Source of the DNA: Odoribacter sp.
Lineage (GTDB): Bacteria > Bacteroidota > Bacteroidia > Bacteroidales > Marinifilaceae
NCBI GenBank assembly: GCA_020024465.1
Contig: JAHHTT010000075.1
Location: 1-7,914 of the forward strand
DNA length: 7,914 nt
Direction: 5' to 3'
Position numbers and translations under genes: made by a program. The notes under the pieces were generated by a model. The model saw nothing but the letters and a program-made list of their open reading frames with translations, made no database searches and was not told the DNA's origin. How positions within the stretch are numbered: the first letter of the stretch is position 1; each line of letters opens with the position of its first letter. Shown here in pieces: positions 1 through 7,629 of this stretch.

Positions 1-16
1 ATATAATTTGTTTCAT
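1..16 (-). CDS. Start of a further operon gene (5' end only, runs off the left edge)
   Basis: An ATG at 14-16 opens a frame reading M-K-Q-I-I before the window ends. It lies 20 bp after the stop of the DUF4843-type gene, on the same strand, which is normal operon spacing here. Met-Lys followed by hydrophobic residues is how exported lipoproteins of such operons usually begin. From similar loci I would expect another surface lipoprotein (for example a PKD-like one) or a secreted enzyme, but this is inference. Five codons cannot identify the product. Confidence 0.5.
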
Positions 17-36
17 AATACAATTCGTGTTGAATA

Positions 37-720
37 TTAATAAATCGGTACCATCATTGGCTCTCCATTTTCTTCCGTTACTCCATTCTTCTCAATGTAC
101 AACTTCAATTGCAGTGCATAATAACGGCATTCTGTCGCCCCAAAATTTTCAAAGGAACTAATCCCCCCTGTTGCAATATATAAAGTTTCCATTTTTTTCT
201 GACTCCATTTGCCTAAATACACTTCAACTATTCTTGCATCCCACCAAGGAGGACATGATTCTTTGTTATTAAAATGAAGAATTACTTGCAAATAATCTTT
301 ATAACCTAACATGAAATGCTCATTGGGAAGCAATCGGTAAGTTATTTTATACGCTTTTCCTTCAGGCACTTTATCTGCATGCACCGTCAATGCCAACGAA
401 TCGGAAATCACCCCTTTATGAAACACAATATTTTCAGGGAGAGTAACCATACCCTCTTCGGCTGTTGTCATAGAATCCACAACAATTAAAGCATATTCTG
501 TATCAATACTTAACGTATCTCCTAACAGATTGATTTTAAAATAATGCTTTATTTCATCTTGATTAAAATAATTGGGTATAGATATAGACGCAGTGTCTAC
601 TCTTTCCCAGCTATGACTTTCTAGATTACGCATTCGTTTCTCAAAATACAAAGCCCTTTCAGTTTTCCAGGATTCAATTTCCTCTGTGCTACAACCTTGA
701 AAAACACATGCCATCAACAA
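37..720 (-). CDS. DUF4843-type lipoprotein, start region damaged or unusual
   Basis: This is probably a surface lipoprotein accessory to the SusC/SusD pair just upstream; its molecular role is unknown. The mature part begins Cys-Ser-Thr-Glu-Glu (Cys10 counted from the TTG at 718-720), an acidic stretch after the cysteine like Bacteroidota surface-export signals. It continues with ERALYFE (21-27), a beta-rich middle, and PPWWD (157-161). That pattern, the mature length of about 218 residues and the place directly after a SusD gene fit the DUF4843 family as I know it. The frame as given starts at TTG 718-720, with an ATG at 712-714, but either start leaves almost no signal peptide. The true signal peptide appears to be coded upstream to 759, where a TAA follows the ATG directly (see the separate entry). 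The family call is fairly secure; whether intact exported protein is made is uncertain. Confidence 0.75.
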   Translation of the reverse strand: MLMACVFQGCSTEEIESWKTERALYFEKRMRNLESHSWERVDTASISIPNYFNQDEIKHYFKINLLGDTLSIDTEYALIVVDSMTTAEEGMVTLPENIVFHKGVISDSLALTVHADKVPEGKAYKITYRLLPNEHFMLGYKDYLQVILHFNNKESCPPWWDARIVEVYLGKWSQKKMETLYIATGGISSFENFGATECRYYALQLKLYIEKNGVTEENGEPMMVPIY

Positions 721-759
721 ATAAAAACCAAATAATAAAAATATAACTATTATTTACAT
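721..759 (-). other. Signal-peptide coding stretch preceded by ATG-TAA (stop at codon 2)
   Basis: An ATG at 757-759, in frame with the DUF4843-type gene, sits 14 bp after the susD-like stop. The next codon (754-756) is TAA. The frame then runs on without a break as IIVIFLLFGFYLLMAC into the gene, giving a lipoprotein signal peptide with its cysteine at codon 23. If codon 2 were AAA, the product would begin MKIIVIFLL, the normal form of a lipoprotein leader with one lysine and a hydrophobic core. A single A/T change at position 756 separates the two readings. It may be a true nonsense mutation, a sequencing or assembly error, or less likely a functional start-stop element. No other ATG, GTG or TTG lies between the TAA and 720. 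Confidence 0.7.
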
Positions 760-773
760 AATCTTTTAATTTA

Positions 774-2246
774 TCAATTTATATTTTCTTCATCGGGCAA
801 AGGCAATACAAAATCTTCCTTTTTCATATTTTTAAACAGTTCCGTATTAAACTTCTTATAATAGAAGAAGATCTGCCCTTCTGAAATAAATTCTCTTTTC
901 ACTTCATTCAGCAACTCTATCTTAAAGGAATCAAAATCATTGATTCTGGCTCCGACAACACCTCCCTGACAATCACGCCCCATTCTCACCTGATCAATGG
1001 CCTTGGCAGCTTTGCTCCAATTACTTTCTGCGGCATAACTTTCTGCAATAATATAATGCATTTCACTTAGACGAATGATCGGTACCATATCCTTAATTTC
1101 ATCATTCGAAACATCAGCTTCCAGATTTCTATTGGATATCCATTGATGTTTTATAGGTGAAAGCAAGGCTGTACACCTATAATCCGCTACATCGTCGAAT
1201 ATATTCTTTCCTCCATTTACAATCAAGCAAACTTCTGAACTGGAAGGTTCCAAACTAGCATAAGAAAGATAATTCATATACAACAAAGGTGAAGACAGTG
1301 CACATATCAAATCAAATGTCATCTTTCGGTTTCCTTCTGAAACATCAGCCTTAGGTGTAAAACTAAACAATTGGGTTTCCCATTTCGTTGTTTTCATATC
1401 AATCACCTCCGTTGCATATTTTTTTGCCAATTCATGATTCCCGGCATAATTATATACTCGAGCCAAAATAGCCAAAATAGCAGGATAATTCATCCGATAT
1501 CCACGAAAAGCATAAAAGACATCCGTTGGAAGAGCTACTCCTTCCTCTTTGGTAGAAAAACGATAATTCGTAGCTAGCCTTTCAAAACTGTATTCACTTG
1601 CTAAGGTATCGAATCGTGCCAAATAATCTTTTGCCTCTACCAAATCCTCAATGACCTCATTCAATACAACAGCCAGAGGCTGTTTACTTTCACCATAAGA
1701 AGGATAAGTTTTATAGTAGGGTATATATTCCTTCTTATCATCAACAGAGGGTGCTGGAGCAAACAATCTCAGTATATCAAAATGCAAATAGGCTCTCAAA
1801 GCCAGAGCCTCGCCTTTAATCATCAGTCTTTCTGACTCTCCCATTGGAAAAAAAGTAGAGTCCACTTCATCTATGCGCTTTAAAATATTATTACTATTAG
1901 CGATAGAATTGTACGCTCTTTCCCACATTGATTTGATATATGGCTTCACTTCACGGTCTTCATATTGTAGTTTTACCACTTTTACATAAGGATGATAATA
2001 TCCCAATCCTCCATATCCCCCCATATAGCACTGTCCCAACACATCCACAAAACCCCATGACATTTCCCTTCCATACATATCAGTAGATGCCATTTGTTTA
2101 TATATACCGTTCAAAGCATTACGATAACCTTCGTAATGACTATACATTTCTTCTTCCACAACAATATCTTTCGGAGTTATATCCAACCAATCCGTACAAG
2201 AGGAACAAAAAATCAGTGAGACATATAAAATATTACGTATTTTCAT
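774..2246 (-). CDS. SusD/RagB-family outer-membrane nutrient-binding lipoprotein
   Basis: This is a surface lipoprotein that captures substrate and forms the lid over the SusC barrel. The 490-residue product starts with a short signal peptide and lipid cysteine (Cys17 in FCSSC), followed by WLDITP (20-25), the typical N-terminus of mature SusD proteins. Family marks follow in order: WERAYNSIANSNN (108-120), GEALALRAYLHFDILRLFAP (145-164), RLSEMHYIIAESYA (392-405, TPR-type helix), REFISEGQ (451-458), and the C-terminal FVLPLP. These span the RagB/SusD N- and C-terminal domains. The length is at the short end of the family. ATG at 2244-2246 is chosen because it gives exactly the expected signal peptide. 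The gene lies 27 bp after the SusC stop, the universal pairing order. Substrate cannot be read from the sequence: starch-type (SusD) and peptide-type (RagB) relatives share these motifs. Confidence 0.95.
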   Translation of the reverse strand: MKIRNILYVSLIFCSSCTDWLDITPKDIVVEEEMYSHYEGYRNALNGIYKQMASTDMYGREMSWGFVDVLGQCYMGGYGGLGYYHPYVKVVKLQYEDREVKPYIKSMWERAYNSIANSNNILKRIDEVDSTFFPMGESERLMIKGEALALRAYLHFDILRLFAPAPSVDDKKEYIPYYKTYPSYGESKQPLAVVLNEVIEDLVEAKDYLARFDTLASEYSFERLATNYRFSTKEEGVALPTDVFYAFRGYRMNYPAILAILARVYNYAGNHELAKKYATEVIDMKTTKWETQLFSFTPKADVSEGNRKMTFDLICALSSPLLYMNYLSYASLEPSSSEVCLIVNGGKNIFDDVADYRCTALLSPIKHQWISNRNLEADVSNDEIKDMVPIIRLSEMHYIIAESYAAESNWSKAAKAIDQVRMGRDCQGGVVGARINDFDSFKIELLNEVKREFISEGQIFFYYKKFNTELFKNMKKEDFVLPLPDEENIN

Positions 2247-2273
2247 AATTTTACTTAATTAATTCAGGGGTTA

Positions 2274-5200
2274 TTAAAATGATGCTCTCAAAGAAATCGT
2301 AACAGTACGGGCAAATGGATAATTCAATCCTCTTTCCTGTTTGACATTTGAACAATGCAATATATCATTCATTCCGACTGAAAGCCTTAACATACTCATT
2401 TGCAGTGGCTGAATCAACCTTCTAGAGAAATCATAACTCAATTCCAATGAATTCCAAACAAGCATATTGTAATTTTGCACAAAGCGCTCAGTCGGTCGGG
2501 TTAATCTAATTGATTCTCTTCCAGAAGCAAGAGCTTTATATTTAGCAATATCTCCCGGATTTTTCCAACGCTCAGTCAAAACTCTCTTATCAACATTGCT
2601 AGTATATACATTAACGTTTTCCACTTTATCCACCAAGGTTTGATTATAACGCTGACCACCACATTCATACATAAAACTAGCAAATAATGCAAATTGCTTA
2701 TAGGCAAAATTTATTCCCAACGAACCCTGTGCTTTCGGATCCGTATTTCCCAAAACCACCTGATCAGATGCTGACCACTTATTCGTTAAAGTTCCGTCTT
2801 TCCGGATATACACCTCCTGTCCATCAGAAGGACTAATTCCCATTGAACGAACCCCCCAAATAGAATTCAAAGAACCGCCTTCTTCATACTGCAAAAATGG
2901 TGTACTCATCTCTGTACCTGAAAATGGATTTGCATCTTCGAATTTTTGCTTCACTCGCTCATTATAAGCTTTCAAACTTTCTGAAATTTTCAATATTCTG
3001 TTTTTATTATGTGCAAGATTTGCATTGATATACAAATTTATATCTTGCTTACGGATGGCATGAATCCGCATATCCAATTCGAAACCTTTATTAGAAACTT
3101 CCCCTATATTGTCTCGATAAGAAGAAAAACCCGTAGAAATAGGCACAGTAACATCAGTTACCAAATCAATCGTACGTTTTTCATAATAAGATCCTTTGAT
3201 ATAAAACCTATCCTGAAACAATCCCAATTCAGCTCCGATATCCAAGGTATTCGTTGTTTCCCAAGTTAATTTCCTATTGCCCAAAGCTTTCAGTACAGCA
3301 CCCACACCTGTTTTATACCATTCATCGGTTTGTATTTCATAACTAGTACGAGCTGCATAAGCGGGAAAATTAACCTTACCGGTTTGTCCGAAAGAACCAC
3401 GGATTTTCAACAAATTAATCACCCCTAAATTTTTGATAAATCCATATTTATGCAAATTGATTCCGATTCCCATAGACCAGAATGGAGCAAAACGTCTATC
3501 GGCACCAAAGGCAGAAGAACCGTCGATACGCACAGAAGCATCAAACAAATAAGTATCCCTAAACGAATAGTTCAATGACGTCAAAAAACCGATCAAACGA
3601 CTTCTGGACTCTGCAAAAGTAGTTTTACCAACCTGCTCTTGTGCATATTCAGGAGAAGAAAGTATACCTGAAGGGAATCCTCTATATGATGCATTGTCCG
3701 AATTTCTAACATTTTCCTTCACACTGACACCAACAAGCGCATTAAACATGTGATTTTTTACAATTCCATTATATGATAAAGTTACATTCATATCATATGT
3801 GAAACTTTTGGCTTTTCCTATGTTCAATTCACCCGATACCATATTCGACATAGATAATTTATTTGAATTCAGCAGAGAAAGAGGATCCAAGAAACGCTTG
3901 TTATTATCATACGTCCGAGTCATACTAAGTTGTCCTTTCAGCAACAAACCATTTAAAACATTCCAATTTATAGATAAATTATTTATCCATTCCTCATTAT
4001 CTGAATGGTCAAAATTATGCAAACTAGGCTCATAAAGCGGATTAACTAAATTAAAACTAGAAACAGCTGAAGAAGTTCCCCAACTCCGCAATTCTTTAAG
4101 ATAGTTATCATTTTCATCTTTAAATGCATTATATGGCAATTGTTTGGCATAATCGGCAAAATTACCATAAGGTGATTCTGCCGATTTTGTCAACTGAAAG
4201 GAAGTATTATTTTTTATAGACAGTGATTTATATGTATATTGAATAAAAATGCCTGCTCCCAAACGATCACGATTTGAACCTTTCATTATTCCATCCTGTT
4301 TTGTATATTGCAAATCAATTCCAAAACGAAAATTTTCATTACCTCCATCAACATATATGCTGTGTTTATGATTGAATACCGTATGTAAAGGCTGGGAAAG
4401 CCAATAAGTATCAACACCTCTTCTAACTGCAGCCAATTTTAAATTATATTCCTGCTGCAATCTATATTCATCACTCTGATAATTATTTTCCGGATTTACC
4501 ATATAACATCCTGCTAAACGTTCCGTCTCTAATTTCTCTTTCGCATTCAACAAATTATAGTCACTCAAATCCGGCATCGTAACATCACCCACAAAATTAT
4601 AAGATACATTCAATTTCCCTGCTTTAGGTGTAACTGTCGTTATAACAACAACACCATTCGCAGCTCGAGAACCATAAAGGGCTGTTGCAGCAGCATCTTT
4701 CAAGATTGTAATAGATTCAATACGGTTCGGATCAAAATCGTATAATTTCGTTACACTAATTTCAAAACCATCCATAATAAAAGTTGGAAGATTAGGATTA
4801 TCTACCAAATTGGATTTTGACAAAGGATCCCTATCAAGTTGTTTCGTAGCGGCAATTCCCGACTCACCTCGAATATAAACCTCCGGCAATGCATTCGGGT
4901 CGGAACCCCAAACATTATTTTCTTTGATTCGAAAAGAAGGATCAAACGTTTGCAGAGCCTTGATAACATTAGATTTGGATGCTTTCAACAGCTCCTCTTT
5001 TTTCACGGTTACTGCATTACCTGTAAAACTGGAACTTTTAATATTATTATAACCCGTCACAACAACACTTTCCAACTCCTCCGCCATCTCTTCCATCGTT
5101 ACCGAAATCGTTTTCTGTCCGGTATAAGATACTTCTATATCTTTCATCCCGACAAAAGAAAAAAGCAATATAACCGGCTTGTCCATCTTCGGAAAAGAAA

Positions 5201-5705
5201 GCGTATATTCCCCCCTCTCATTTGTAGAAGTGCCAATAGTATAACCTTTCAGCTGTACTGTAACACCCGGCAATGGCTCTTTTGACTTGGAAATCACCTT
5301 CCCGGAAACCTTAATCACCTCCTGCTGTACCGGCTTTTCATTACTTTTTATGGTAATGACATCATTCAACACCTGATAAGTTAAGCCCGTATTCGACAAC
5401 ACGGCAACCAACACATCCGTCACCTCTCCATCTTTTACATTTACAGATACTTTTCCTACAGCTTTCAATTTGTCCATGCTATAAAAGAATCGTAATCCGG
5501 TCTGTCTACGCAATTCTGCTATCACCTCCACCAATTCTTTGTCTTTCATCTGTAGTGTAACCTTATACTTCTGTGCACCAACAATATTGGCAAACAAACT
5601 TCCTTGTAAAAGAAATAACAACAACAAAAAAACTCTCATTTTAAAGGCCAATGCCTGCCTGGCACGGATTGGGACTCCGTGCTTGTAAAGCCAACTTTCT
5701 TTCAT
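2274..5705 (-). CDS. SusC/RagA-family TonB-dependent transducer with STN domain
   Basis: This is an outer-membrane importer powered by TonB-ExbBD that also signals to the neighbouring FecR. The product has 1143 residues. A 22-residue basic leader precedes the hydrophobic signal core MRVFLLLLFLLQGSLFA (23-39), with likely cleavage after IVGA (41-44). An STN (secretin/TonB short N-terminal) domain spans about 47-120. A carboxypeptidase-regulatory-like beta-sandwich spans about 132-208. A TonB-box-like SVVVTGY is at 213-219. The plug spans about 221-357 with MDGFEI (311-316) and the SusC signature ITILKDAAATALYGSRAANG (332-351). The rest is beta-barrel, ending in RASF with a C-terminal Phe as expected for BAM-assembled barrels. 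ATG at 5703-5705 is preferred to Met23 because STN-type SusC proteins commonly carry such a leader. It is preceded by fecR (39 bp gap) and followed by susD (27 bp). The STN domain is what separates a regulating transducer from plain SusC. Confidence 0.96.
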   Translation of the reverse strand: MKESWLYKHGVPIRARQALAFKMRVFLLLLFLLQGSLFANIVGAQKYKVTLQMKDKELVEVIAELRRQTGLRFFYSMDKLKAVGKVSVNVKDGEVTDVLVAVLSNTGLTYQVLNDVITIKSNEKPVQQEVIKVSGKVISKSKEPLPGVTVQLKGYTIGTSTNERGEYTLSFPKMDKPVILLFSFVGMKDIEVSYTGQKTISVTMEEMAEELESVVVTGYNNIKSSSFTGNAVTVKKEELLKASKSNVIKALQTFDPSFRIKENNVWGSDPNALPEVYIRGESGIAATKQLDRDPLSKSNLVDNPNLPTFIMDGFEISVTKLYDFDPNRIESITILKDAAATALYGSRAANGVVVITTVTPKAGKLNVSYNFVGDVTMPDLSDYNLLNAKEKLETERLAGCYMVNPENNYQSDEYRLQQEYNLKLAAVRRGVDTYWLSQPLHTVFNHKHSIYVDGGNENFRFGIDLQYTKQDGIMKGSNRDRLGAGIFIQYTYKSLSIKNNTSFQLTKSAESPYGNFADYAKQLPYNAFKDENDNYLKELRSWGTSSAVSSFNLVNPLYEPSLHNFDHSDNEEWINNLSINWNVLNGLLLKGQLSMTRTYDNNKRFLDPLSLLNSNKLSMSNMVSGELNIGKAKSFTYDMNVTLSYNGIVKNHMFNALVGVSVKENVRNSDNASYRGFPSGILSSPEYAQEQVGKTTFAESRSRLIGFLTSLNYSFRDTYLFDASVRIDGSSAFGADRRFAPFWSMGIGINLHKYGFIKNLGVINLLKIRGSFGQTGKVNFPAYAARTSYEIQTDEWYKTGVGAVLKALGNRKLTWETTNTLDIGAELGLFQDRFYIKGSYYEKRTIDLVTDVTVPISTGFSSYRDNIGEVSNKGFELDMRIHAIRKQDINLYINANLAHNKNRILKISESLKAYNERVKQKFEDANPFSGTEMSTPFLQYEEGGSLNSIWGVRSMGISPSDGQEVYIRKDGTLTNKWSASDQVVLGNTDPKAQGSLGINFAYKQFALFASFMYECGGQRYNQTLVDKVENVNVYTSNVDKRVLTERWKNPGDIAKYKALASGRESIRLTRPTERFVQNYNMLVWNSLELSYDFSRRLIQPLQMSMLRLSVGMNDILHCSNVKQERGLNYPFARTVTISLRASF
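5662..5682. repeat. Inverted repeat GCACGGA-N7-TCCGTGC in the SusC leader
   Basis: This is a perfect 7-bp inverted repeat with a 7-base loop (arms 5662-5668 and 5676-5682). It starts 23 nt after the A of the SusC start codon and codes for part of HGVPIRAR. In the mRNA it would form a short GC-rich hairpin in an otherwise AT-rich initiation region, so it could affect early translation or mRNA stability. It could equally be a chance result of codon choice. Confidence 0.4.
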
Positions 5706-5744
5706 AAATTTGATTTTTAAATAGGTTATTTAGTGTTTTAGATT

Positions 5745-6935
5745 CTATTTTCTATATACTGTTATTGTTCTGCCCTGTACCAGAAATCGGACATCTCCTC
5801 CCTGTTCCAGATAAGCTAGAAAGACCTCTACCCGATCATAACGTTGCAGGTCTCCGGAAAAACGCAATCTTTTCACCGAATCGTTCATAAAGAATACTGC
5901 CACATCATATGTACGCTCAACATAAGCCATCAGTTCCTCCAACGTCTTATCATAAAAAACATATTTTCCATCTTTCCAAGAAACCACCATATTTACATCC
6001 ACCTGCCTTTTTTCCAGTTTACCTCCGCAATCCACCACTTGATACCCAGGTTTCAAATACATTGTCTGCAGCTCTCTTCCTCTACCTACAGTACGATAAA
6101 CCACTGCCCCTTCAGCCAATGTCGTCTCTACTTTTTTCTCATCTGCGTAATCACGTACATTAAATTCCGTACCTAGCACTTCCACTATTCCCTGAGAGGT
6201 ATGTACCCTAAAAGGACGGGAAGAATCGTGAGACACTTTAAAATAAGCCTCTCCGGAAACATAAACATCCCGACTATCCCCTATAAAATTAATCGGATAA
6301 CGCAATTTTGATTCTGCATTGACTATAATCCGGCTACCATCGCTCAAAGTCAAACGAAAATCACCTCCACGCGGTACGGTAATCATATTATAAGCTATCT
6401 TTTCCGTTATTTCAGTCTTTTCAGACATATAGGCCAGCATACCGGAATCACAAGCTATAATGCCCTCCTTTCCCAAACGGTCATCCGACCGCAGTGACGA
6501 TATATCCAATTGCGAACCATCCGATAACGTCAGATAAGCCTTCGATTGCGCAACAATCACCTCTTCTGCTTTCGGCACTACCTGTTTTTCTCTCAAAATC
6601 AACAACACACCCCCCACTCCCAATAACAGGACAATCACTGCAACACTCCACCTCCATACCAAACGCCGCCTGTCCGTATGGCAGGTTGCCTGAAGAAACG
6701 CCTCATAAGCCTGTTCCCGACGTTTCTCCGCTTTCATATCCCGAACGCCAACCGACCTGATCACCTCTTCCAACTCCTCCTTGCCATCCGTCACTCCTGT
6801 TTCCCGCAACATATGACAATACTGTTCTGCTTCTGCATCATCAGTCTTTTTCAACCAATGCCGCAAAATCAAATCAACAACATATTCCAAATGATATCCT
6901 TTACGCTTCATGTTTTTATATCTTATTCTCGACAT
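5745..6935 (-). CDS. FecR-family anti-sigma factor (inner-membrane signal relay)
   Basis: This single-pass inner-membrane protein should hold the adjacent ECF sigma factor and receive a signal from the SusC STN domain in the periplasm. From the ATG at 6933-6935 (396 aa) there is a cytoplasmic helical part of about 92 residues. One membrane helix follows at about 93-114 (WRWSVAVIVLLLGVGGVLLI). The FecR domain is at about 183-281, with VPRGGDFRLTLSDGS, VYVSGEAYFKV and VEVLGTEFNVRDY. A C-terminal DUF4974-type domain at about 325-396 has the usual KYVFYDKTLEELMAYVERTYDV-like start. The start is uncertain: GTG at 6951-6953 and ATG at 6909-6911 are in frame. I prefer 6935 because GGAGAG lies 10 bases upstream, although 6911 gives a more family-like N-terminus. 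It lies 45 bp after the sigma gene and 39 bp before susC. Confidence 0.93.
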   Translation of the reverse strand: MSRIRYKNMKRKGYHLEYVVDLILRHWLKKTDDAEAEQYCHMLRETGVTDGKEELEEVIRSVGVRDMKAEKRREQAYEAFLQATCHTDRRRLVWRWSVAVIVLLLGVGGVLLILREKQVVPKAEEVIVAQSKAYLTLSDGSQLDISSLRSDDRLGKEGIIACDSGMLAYMSEKTEITEKIAYNMITVPRGGDFRLTLSDGSRIIVNAESKLRYPINFIGDSRDVYVSGEAYFKVSHDSSRPFRVHTSQGIVEVLGTEFNVRDYADEKKVETTLAEGAVVYRTVGRGRELQTMYLKPGYQVVDCGGKLEKRQVDVNMVVSWKDGKYVFYDKTLEELMAYVERTYDVAVFFMNDSVKRLRFSGDLQRYDRVEVFLAYLEQGGDVRFLVQGRTITVYRK

Positions 6936-6945
6936 AAAGACACCA

Positions 6946-6951
6946 CTCTCC
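6946..6951 (-). promoter_or_regulatory. Possible ribosome binding site for fecR
   Basis: GGAGAG on the minus strand, 10 bases before the ATG at 6933-6935, matches a Shine-Dalgarno sequence. Such sites are weak or absent in most Bacteroidota genes, so its value in choosing the start is limited. It lies inside the alternative reading frame that would start at the GTG at 6953. Confidence 0.3.
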
Positions 6952-6980
6952 ACGAAAAGTATAACAGCTTTTAAAAAAAA

Positions 6981-7559
6981 TCAAAGAAAATTTTTAGGCC
7001 CTTCTAACAAAAGACAGGCAATCACCCACGATTCACCCATATTATCCTTCAGGAAACGATAAGCCCGATATTTTTGCTGTTTCACCGTAGTAATGGAAAT
7101 TCCCAATTGCCGGGCAATTTCTTCACCACTCATTCCTTCCATACTCATTTTCAGTATATTCTTCCTTCCATCAGGCAACAATTCAATCAATTCCAACAAA
7201 CGACGCACCACCTCTTCATGCACAGCACTGGCAAATTCCAATTCTCCGGCCTCTTCCTCCACATCCTTCTGCCATTTTGCCATACGCTCAGTCATCCGCT
7301 TTTGGTTCCGAATCCGATTCAAGCAACGATTGGTCACGGACCGATATAAGTACCCCGCCAGAGAATCCCTCCCCTCCGCCGCAACTCCATTGTTCCACAA
7401 TGCAATAAACAACTCCTGAACCACATCCTCCGCTTCCTTCTCATCTTCCAATATCCGCAAAGCATGATGAAACAGAGAGTCATAATAAGAACGAAAAAAT
7501 ATTCGCCAAGCCTGTTCATTCTTCCGATTTACTCTCTCCAGCAAATTTTTGTCGTCCAT
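6981..7559 (-). CDS. ECF (FecI-type) RNA polymerase sigma factor
   Basis: This is a sigma-70 family extracytoplasmic-function factor that directs RNA polymerase to target promoters when released by FecR. From the ATG at 7557-7559 the product has 192 residues. Region 2 (about 18-86) contains FFRSYYDSLFHHALRIL and DEKEAEDVVQELFIALW (39-55), the core-binding and -10-recognising helices. A charged linker follows (about 87-115). Region 4 (about 122-172) has LIELLPDGRKNIL, then MSGEEIARQLGISITTVKQQ, the helix-turn-helix that reads the -35 element. A TTG at 7569-7571 could add four residues, but the ATG matches the usual start just before the first helix. Length is normal for the family. The gene leads the operon and has its own promoter. 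A short hydrophobic tail (WVIACLLLEG) ends the protein; I attach no function to it. Confidence 0.95.
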   Translation of the reverse strand: MDDKNLLERVNRKNEQAWRIFFRSYYDSLFHHALRILEDEKEAEDVVQELFIALWNNGVAAEGRDSLAGYLYRSVTNRCLNRIRNQKRMTERMAKWQKDVEEEAGELEFASAVHEEVVRRLLELIELLPDGRKNILKMSMEGMSGEEIARQLGISITTVKQQKYRAYRFLKDNMGESWVIACLLLEGPKNFL

Positions 7560-7597
7560 ACTCAGTACCAATCATTAACTCATTAAACCCAAATGCA

Positions 7598-7629
7598 CAA
7601 ATATAATACCCACTCAGGGATTTAACAAA
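7598..7629 (-). promoter_or_regulatory. Bacteroidota-type housekeeping promoter for the sigma-led operon
   Basis: Reading the minus strand, TTTG (7629-7626) is followed after 20 bases by TATATTTG (7605-7598). This matches the Bacteroides primary-sigma consensus of a -33 TTTG/TTG and a -7 TAnnTTTG with 19-21 bp between. Transcription would start near 7593, giving an untranslated leader of about 34 nt before the sigma ATG at 7559. The -33 element lies within the last codons of the TPR gene. I found no TAnnTTTG match in the gaps before fecR, susC, susD or the DUF4843-type gene. Confidence 0.7.

Noticed and set aside
2247..2273. TTAATTAA palindrome in the susC-susD gap as a regulator site.
   Set aside because: An 8-bp AT-only palindrome is expected by chance in this AT-rich gap, and it has no partner copy at the other gaps.
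4839..5285. A 148-codon plus-strand frame opposite the STN and plug region of the SusC gene.
   Set aside because: It is fully antisense to a strongly recognised coding region, has no family features, and is rich in Arg, Phe and Ile as expected of a shadow frame.
6960..6995. A- and T-rich runs at the end of the sigma gene considered as an intrinsic terminator between sigma and fecR.
   Set aside because: No GC-rich stem precedes the T-run, and the 45-bp co-directional gap fits an operon.
7516..7575. A 19-codon minus-strand frame starting at ATG 7573-7575 in the sigma leader and overlapping the sigma gene start, considered as a regulatory upstream ORF.
   Set aside because: No ribosome binding site and no recognisable peptide; AT-rich leaders give such frames by chance.
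7600..7620. CCC-ACTCA-GGG between the TPR and sigma genes as a terminator hairpin.
   Set aside because: The stem is only 3 bp, there is no following U-tract, and it falls in the spacer of the promoter.
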